Assembly (NCBI GenBank): GCA_964450115.1
Contig: CAYVCD010000026.1
Location: 1 to 17,462 of the forward strand
DNA: 17,462 nt
Origin: 2-01-FULL-45-10 sp964450115
GTDB lineage: Bacteria > Omnitrophota > Gorgyraeia > 2-01-FULL-45-10
Direction of reading: 5' to 3'
Shown: piece by piece, positions 13,866 through 17,462 of the stretch
Numbering within the stretch: position 1 is the stretch's first letter
Layout of the letters: every line of letters begins with the position of its first letter
Position numbers and translations under genes: made by a program
Notes under the pieces: generated by a model
The model's database searches: none
Seen by the model: the letters and a program-made list of their open reading frames with translations, nothing else
Told to the model about the DNA's origin: nothing

Positions 13866-14753
13866 ATGAAAAAATTATTAGACGAATTTCTAAACTATCT
13901 ATCGGTCGAAAGAGGCTTAAGTAAGAATACGATATCCTCTTACAGCTCGGATCTATTTGCTTTCATCAACTATCTGGAGACCAAGGGCGTCACCGCGATA
14001 GAGAAGATAAAGAGGGATGATATAACAAAATATCTCATGCACCTGAAGGACAAGGGCTTGTCAGGAAATTCCATATCCCGGGCGCTTGTGGCGATAAAGA
14101 TGTTCTACAAATTTTTGGCGCAGGAGCGTTTTATAAAGGATGATGTCGCCGGTATATTGGAATCTCCCAAATTGATACGCCCGCTTCCAAATGTGCTGAA
14201 TGTCGCCGAGGTCACAAAGCTTTTGCAGACGCCTGACACGAAAAGCTGGATGGGGATACGGGACAGGGCTGCGCTGGAGCTGATGTACGCTACCGGTATG
14301 CGCGTCTCGGAGATGGTGGAGCTCTCAACCGGCACACTGAATCTCGACATGGGATTCATAAAATGCAAAGGCAAAGGCGACAAAGAGAGGATGGTCCCCA
14401 TAGGCTCCGAAGCCCGCGGTGCTGTATCGCGTTATTTGGATAAGGTGAGGCCGTCTCTCTTGAAGAGCAGGACCGACAATCATCTTTTCCTGACCAGACT
14501 GGGGAAGAAGGTCTCGAGGCAATCCTTCTGGAAGATGATGAAGAAGTATGCTCTGACGGCAAAGATAAGGAAAGAGATAACTCCGCATACCTTGAGGCAT
14601 TCGTTCGCGACGCATCTATTGGAGCGCGGGGCTGACTTGAGAGTAGTGCAGGAGATGCTGGGCCACTCCGATATCGCGACGACCCAGATCTATACGCATA
14701 TTGACAAAGGAAGGTTAAAATCGATCCACAAACAGTTCCACCCAAGACCCTAA
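13866..14753 (+). CDS. xerD: Tyrosine recombinase XerC/XerD
   Basis: Site-specific recombinase that resolves chromosome dimers at dif with its partner at the divisome. The 295 residues match the family. The N-terminal SAM-like core-binding domain (residues 1-90) contains YLSVERGLSKNTISSYSSDL. The catalytic domain has the full tyrosine-recombinase set: R146 in ATGMRVSE, the lysine in KGKGDKER (about K170), HTLRHSFATHLLERGADL (H241, R244), LGHSDIATTQIYTH with H267, and the nucleophile Y276. The clean housekeeping context and lack of flanking repeats argue against an integrase of a mobile element. XerC and XerD are hard to separate; HTLRHSFATHLLERGADLR suits XerD slightly better. No good ribosome binding site precedes ATG 13866. 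Confidence 0.92.
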   Translation: MKKLLDEFLNYLSVERGLSKNTISSYSSDLFAFINYLETKGVTAIEKIKRDDITKYLMHLKDKGLSGNSISRALVAIKMFYKFLAQERFIKDDVAGILESPKLIRPLPNVLNVAEVTKLLQTPDTKSWMGIRDRAALELMYATGMRVSEMVELSTGTLNLDMGFIKCKGKGDKERMVPIGSEARGAVSRYLDKVRPSLLKSRTDNHLFLTRLGKKVSRQSFWKMMKKYALTAKIRKEITPHTLRHSFATHLLERGADLRVVQEMLGHSDIATTQIYTHIDKGRLKSIHKQFHPRP

Positions 14754-14768
14754 AGAAGGAATATTGAT

Positions 14769-16061
14769 ATGAAGAATCTATACGAGAAGATGCAGCACTG
14801 TTTTTCAGAGAGCACTATGATGCTTTTGAAGAAAGTAGGCGATATCAGTAAGCGCATGGATTATAAGGCCTATCTTATCGGCGGTACAGTGAGGGACCTC
14901 TTCCTGTGCAAAGAGAACCTCGATATAGATATAGTCATAGAGGGCGATGCCATACTCTTTGGCGAAAAATTGGCGCACGATATTCACGGCATAATAGTTT
15001 CACATAAAAGATTTGGTACTTGCACTGTCACGACTCCGGAATATATAAAGATAGATTTCGCGACCGCGCGCCGGGAGATCTACGCAAAGCCGGCGGCCCT
15101 GCCTACGGTGGAATTCAGTTCATTCAGGGACGACCTGGCCCGCCGCGATTTTACAGTGAACGCGATGGCCATAAGCCTGAACGATGGAGACTTTGGCCAT
15201 CCGATAGACTTTTTTGACGGCGTGGGCGATATTGAAAAGAAGCATATAAAGGCGCTCCACGACAAGAGCTTTGTGGACGATCCCACCAGGATATTGCGCG
15301 GCATACGTCTGGAGAAGAGGCTCGGATTCACCATAGAACCTCATACGGCGGGCCTTATACGCAAGTCTATCGAGAAAGAGATATATAAGAAGGTGGAGGA
15401 GCCGCGATTGCGCGACGAGATAATGCTTATCCTGAAAGAGAAGGAGCCTTTTCATATAATAGAGAGGATGGACGAATTCCGGGCGCTTAAGATAATCCAT
15501 CCGTACCTGAAGCTTCATAAAGGACTAAACAAAACATTTACGGCTATAGACGAGGCCTGCGCCTGGTACAATGACAATAGCCCCAGAAAGAGATCGATCG
15601 AGAAGTGGCTGGTTTATCTCATGGCGCTCTTCGAAGATGTAAGTCACGACGGCATGATCTACTTCGCCAATAAATTTGAATTTAAGCGCGGCGAGAGGCT
15701 GAGGATGCTCTCCTATAAGAAGCAGGGCAGAAAAGTCCTGAAGACGCTCAACGCCAAAAGGAAGATACTGCCGAGCAAGATCTATCGCCTACTGGAACCG
15801 TTATCGCATGAGGTCACTCTTCTTTTGATGGCGGTATCGCGTTCGGATATAGGCAAGGGACGCATAATGGAGTTCTTCCATAAATATAACGGAATGCGCA
15901 CGTCAGCGAGGGGCGAAGATATAAAGGCTCTTGGGGTAAAGGCGGGGCCGCATTTCGCCAAGATCATGGAAAAGATGCTCCATAAGAAGCTCGACGGCAT
16001 ACTTATAACTAAGGAAGCCGAAATAGAATATGCTAAAAAATTGGCAAAAAGGAGACTATGA
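14769..16061 (+). CDS. tRNA nucleotidyltransferase (CCA-adding / poly(A) polymerase family, class II)
   Basis: Adds or repairs the 3' CCA of tRNAs using CTP and ATP. The 430-residue protein has the class II head motif LIGGTVRDLFL (G38-G39, R42, D43) and the two catalytic carboxylates in NLDIDIVIEGDA (D52, D54). The neck motifs are RRDFTVNAMAISL and DPTRILRGIRLEKRLGF, which bind the incoming nucleotide and tRNA. The C-terminal body and tail are helical. The enzyme might be full CCA-adding or a dedicated CC- or A-adding form; residue-level assignment is not possible here. The tRNA-Pro in this window already encodes CCA, so repair may be one role. AGAAGGA lies eight bases before the ATG. The stop overlaps rbfA as ATGA. 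Confidence 0.92.
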   Translation: MKNLYEKMQHCFSESTMMLLKKVGDISKRMDYKAYLIGGTVRDLFLCKENLDIDIVIEGDAILFGEKLAHDIHGIIVSHKRFGTCTVTTPEYIKIDFATARREIYAKPAALPTVEFSSFRDDLARRDFTVNAMAISLNDGDFGHPIDFFDGVGDIEKKHIKALHDKSFVDDPTRILRGIRLEKRLGFTIEPHTAGLIRKSIEKEIYKKVEEPRLRDEIMLILKEKEPFHIIERMDEFRALKIIHPYLKLHKGLNKTFTAIDEACAWYNDNSPRKRSIEKWLVYLMALFEDVSHDGMIYFANKFEFKRGERLRMLSYKKQGRKVLKTLNAKRKILPSKIYRLLEPLSHEVTLLLMAVSRSDIGKGRIMEFFHKYNGMRTSARGEDIKALGVKAGPHFAKIMEKMLHKKLDGILITKEAEIEYAKKLAKRRL

Positions 16062-16432
16062 GTAGGCTTAGACCGGAAAGAGTTCAGGAAGCGCTCAGGC
16101 AGGAGATCAGCAAGGTCGCCTTGGAAGAGATAAAGGATCCGAGGGTCGGATTCCTTACTATAACCAAAGTGGAACTAACCAAAGATCTGCGCTTCGCAAA
16201 AGTTTATTTCAGCGTTCTCGGAGGCCAAAAGGAGAAGGCGCTGGCATTAAAGGGCCTGAATAGCGCCAAGGGGTATATTAAAGGCGTGGTGGCCGACAGG
16301 ATAAAATTGAGGCTCGTACCCGATCTCTCTTTCAGGATAGACGAGTCTATAGAGCACACCAAAGAGATATATGATCTCTTCGAAAAGATAAAGAAGAAAG
16401 ATAAAGGTGAACCCGATGCGGGAAGTGATTGA
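16058..16432 (+). CDS. rbfA: Ribosome-binding factor A
   Basis: Assists late maturation of the 30S subunit and the 5' end of 16S rRNA. The 124-residue protein has the KH-like fold signature: RPERVQEALRQEISKVALEEIKDPRVGFLTI, then VELTKDLRFAKVYFSVLG, LNSAKGYIKG, and RLVPDLSFRIDESIEHTKEI near the C-terminus. Length is typical. The start ATG overlaps the previous stop (ATGA), with a good AAGGAG about four bases upstream. It is co-transcribed with the tRNA nucleotidyltransferase and the DHH phosphoesterase. The common upstream neighbours nusA and infB are not next to it here. Confidence 0.95.
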   Translation: MSRLRPERVQEALRQEISKVALEEIKDPRVGFLTITKVELTKDLRFAKVYFSVLGGQKEKALALKGLNSAKGYIKGVVADRIKLRLVPDLSFRIDESIEHTKEIYDLFEKIKKKDKGEPDAGSD

Positions 16433-17393
16433 GGCGATAAAGAAGGGTAAGCGTTTTCTGGTAACGGCCCATGTGAATGTGGAGGGCGACGCGCTGGGCA
16501 GCCAGCTTGCGATGAAGGAGCTCCTGACGGGCATGGGTAAAGAAGCTTTCATACTCGACAGCGATCCTGTGCCCGAACATTACATGTTCCTGCCAAAGGC
16601 ATCCGAAGTATCCAATAAATTTGATAAAGTAGGCGCCTTCGATGCCGCCATAGTCCTCGACTGCCCGACGCTCAACAGGACCGGGAAGGTAAGGGACTTG
16701 ATAAAGTCGCGGGCCGTACCCGTTATAAATATAGATCATCATATATCGAATGAGAAGTTTGGCAGTGTTAATTGGGTAGAGCCCAACGCAAGTAGCGCGG
16801 GAGAGATGGTATTCAGGCTCTTTAAAGAGACGGGCGTTAAGATGACGAAAGAGGTTGCTCTTTCGCTTTACATAGCGATACTCACCGATACAGGCTCGTT
16901 CAATTACGACAATACTTCAAGCGCCACGCATGAGATAGCGGGCGAGCTCTTGGGGTACGGGCTCGATCCGGCCGTAGTATCAGAGAGCGTTTATGAGCGA
17001 AGATCTGTGAAAGATATAAATCTGCTCGGCCTTGTTCTGGCCACTATACGCGTCAATAAGAGCGGTATGATAGCGCATTTAGAAGTGACAAAAGATATGC
17101 TCAAAAAAACCGGCGCCGATCTCGCCAAATCCGAAGGTCTCATAAACTTCGCCAGGTCGATTGACGGCGTCAAGGTCGCTATCCTGTTCAAGGAAGATCA
17201 GCAGGAGAAGGGCAAGATAAACATAAGTTTCAGGTCAAAGGGCAACGGAGACGCGGCGGACGTCAACAAGATAGCCGCAATATTCGGCGGCGGCGGCCAT
17301 GCCAAGGCATCGGGCTGCATAGTTGCCGGAAGCCTTAAAGAGGTCAAGAAGAAGGTCCTCGCGAAGGTCGAATCATCGCTGAAGGGTAGTTAA
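16416..17393 (+). CDS. nrnA: DHH/DHHA1 phosphoesterase, NrnA type (nanoRNase / pAp phosphatase)
   Basis: Degrades very short RNAs (2-5 nt) and dephosphorylates 3'-phosphoadenosine 5'-phosphate in characterised relatives. At about 325 residues it matches the family. The DHH domain has TAHVNVEGDALGSQLA (motif I; the usual first Asp of DGD is Glu here), VLDCPTLNRTG, the INIDHHISNEKFGSVNW motif that names the family, and AILTDTGSFNYDN. The DHHA1 domain ends with the substrate-binding FGGGGHAKASGC. The start chosen is ATG 16416, with AAGGTG six bases upstream; an in-frame GTG at 16407 is less likely. It overlaps rbfA by 17 bases. rbfA-nrnA is a recurrent pair, often followed by truB, which would lie beyond the window. 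Confidence 0.93.
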   Translation: MREVIEAIKKGKRFLVTAHVNVEGDALGSQLAMKELLTGMGKEAFILDSDPVPEHYMFLPKASEVSNKFDKVGAFDAAIVLDCPTLNRTGKVRDLIKSRAVPVINIDHHISNEKFGSVNWVEPNASSAGEMVFRLFKETGVKMTKEVALSLYIAILTDTGSFNYDNTSSATHEIAGELLGYGLDPAVVSESVYERRSVKDINLLGLVLATIRVNKSGMIAHLEVTKDMLKKTGADLAKSEGLINFARSIDGVKVAILFKEDQQEKGKINISFRSKGNGDAADVNKIAAIFGGGGHAKASGCIVAGSLKEVKKKVLAKVESSLKGS

Positions 17394-17408
17394 ATTATTT
17401 CGCTTCAA

Positions 17409-17449
17409 GCGACAGGCGGAACTTTTGGGGTGTTGCTTCCGCTTGCCGC
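17409..17449. other. Imperfect hairpin downstream of nrnA
   Basis: Arms GCGACAGGCGGAA (17409-17421) and TTCCGCTTGCCGC (17437-17449) pair at 12 of 13 positions, including one G-U, around a 15-base loop. No T-tract follows within the window, so it does not look like a finished intrinsic terminator. The rest of 17394-17462 shows no gene that I can support. Confidence 0.5.
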
Positions 17450-17462
17450 AAATTGGATTAAG

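Noticed and set aside
13866..14753. Tyrosine recombinase as a marker of a genomic island near tRNA-Pro
   Set aside because: The tRNA is 3.5 kb away with only housekeeping genes between, no repeat of the tRNA 3' end was seen, and the protein has the size and motifs of a Xer recombinase.
16407..16415. GTG start for nrnA
   Set aside because: The GTG is part of the AAGGTG ribosome binding site of the ATG at 16416, and the three added residues have no family support.

Overview
This window looks like a housekeeping stretch from an uncultured, Gram-negative-type bacterium. My best guess is Candidatus Omnitrophota (OP3) or a relative. That is an inference from the gene mix (a TIGR04073-like small secreted protein, a lipoprotein beside ligA, and ribBA-ribH-nusB-PHP-ribD-ribE in one operon) and from uniform codon use rich in ATA isoleucine and AGG/AGA arginine codons. 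No phylogenetic marker was tested. Codon use is even across the window, and I see no insertion sequence, prophage or CRISPR array.

Region 1 (1-4832). The window opens inside smc (chromosome condensation ATPase), which lacks its N-terminus. Converging on it is a two-gene minus-strand unit: a small exported beta-rich protein of unknown function, translationally coupled (TAATG) to a GAF-GGDEF diguanylate cyclase. The cyclase stop codon lies inside the end of smc.

Region 2 (4833-9765). Two sigma70-type promoters stand back to back. The plus-strand one starts transcription right at the P1 stem of an FMN riboswitch, which is followed by a heptamer repeat and an intrinsic terminator (attenuation). 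It controls ribBA-ribH-nusB-PHP-ribD-ribE, mostly with overlapping or near-touching genes. All core riboflavin-forming enzymes are present. The one classical gap, the phosphatase that removes the 5' phosphate from the RibD product, coincides with a PHP-family phosphoesterase embedded in the operon. The riboswitch carries a precise 37-nt hairpin inserted into the conserved P2 loop.

Region 3 (9766-10364). A monocistronic small secreted protein has its own extended -10 promoter. It is followed by a large palindrome ending in a T-tract, then a promoter and tRNA-Pro(CGG) with encoded CCA.

Region 4 (10365-17462). A compact plus-strand series follows: acylphosphatase, NAD+-dependent DNA ligase, an unknown lipoprotein, a metallo-beta-lactamase-fold hydrolase, a XerC/D tyrosine recombinase, a tRNA nucleotidyltransferase, rbfA and an NrnA-type DHH phosphoesterase. 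Spacings of a few bases or overlaps suggest one operon, possibly led by the tRNA gene. The last 69 bases hold an imperfect hairpin and no gene I can call.

The observations most worth a follow-up are the riboswitch insertion and the candidate missing riboflavin phosphatase.
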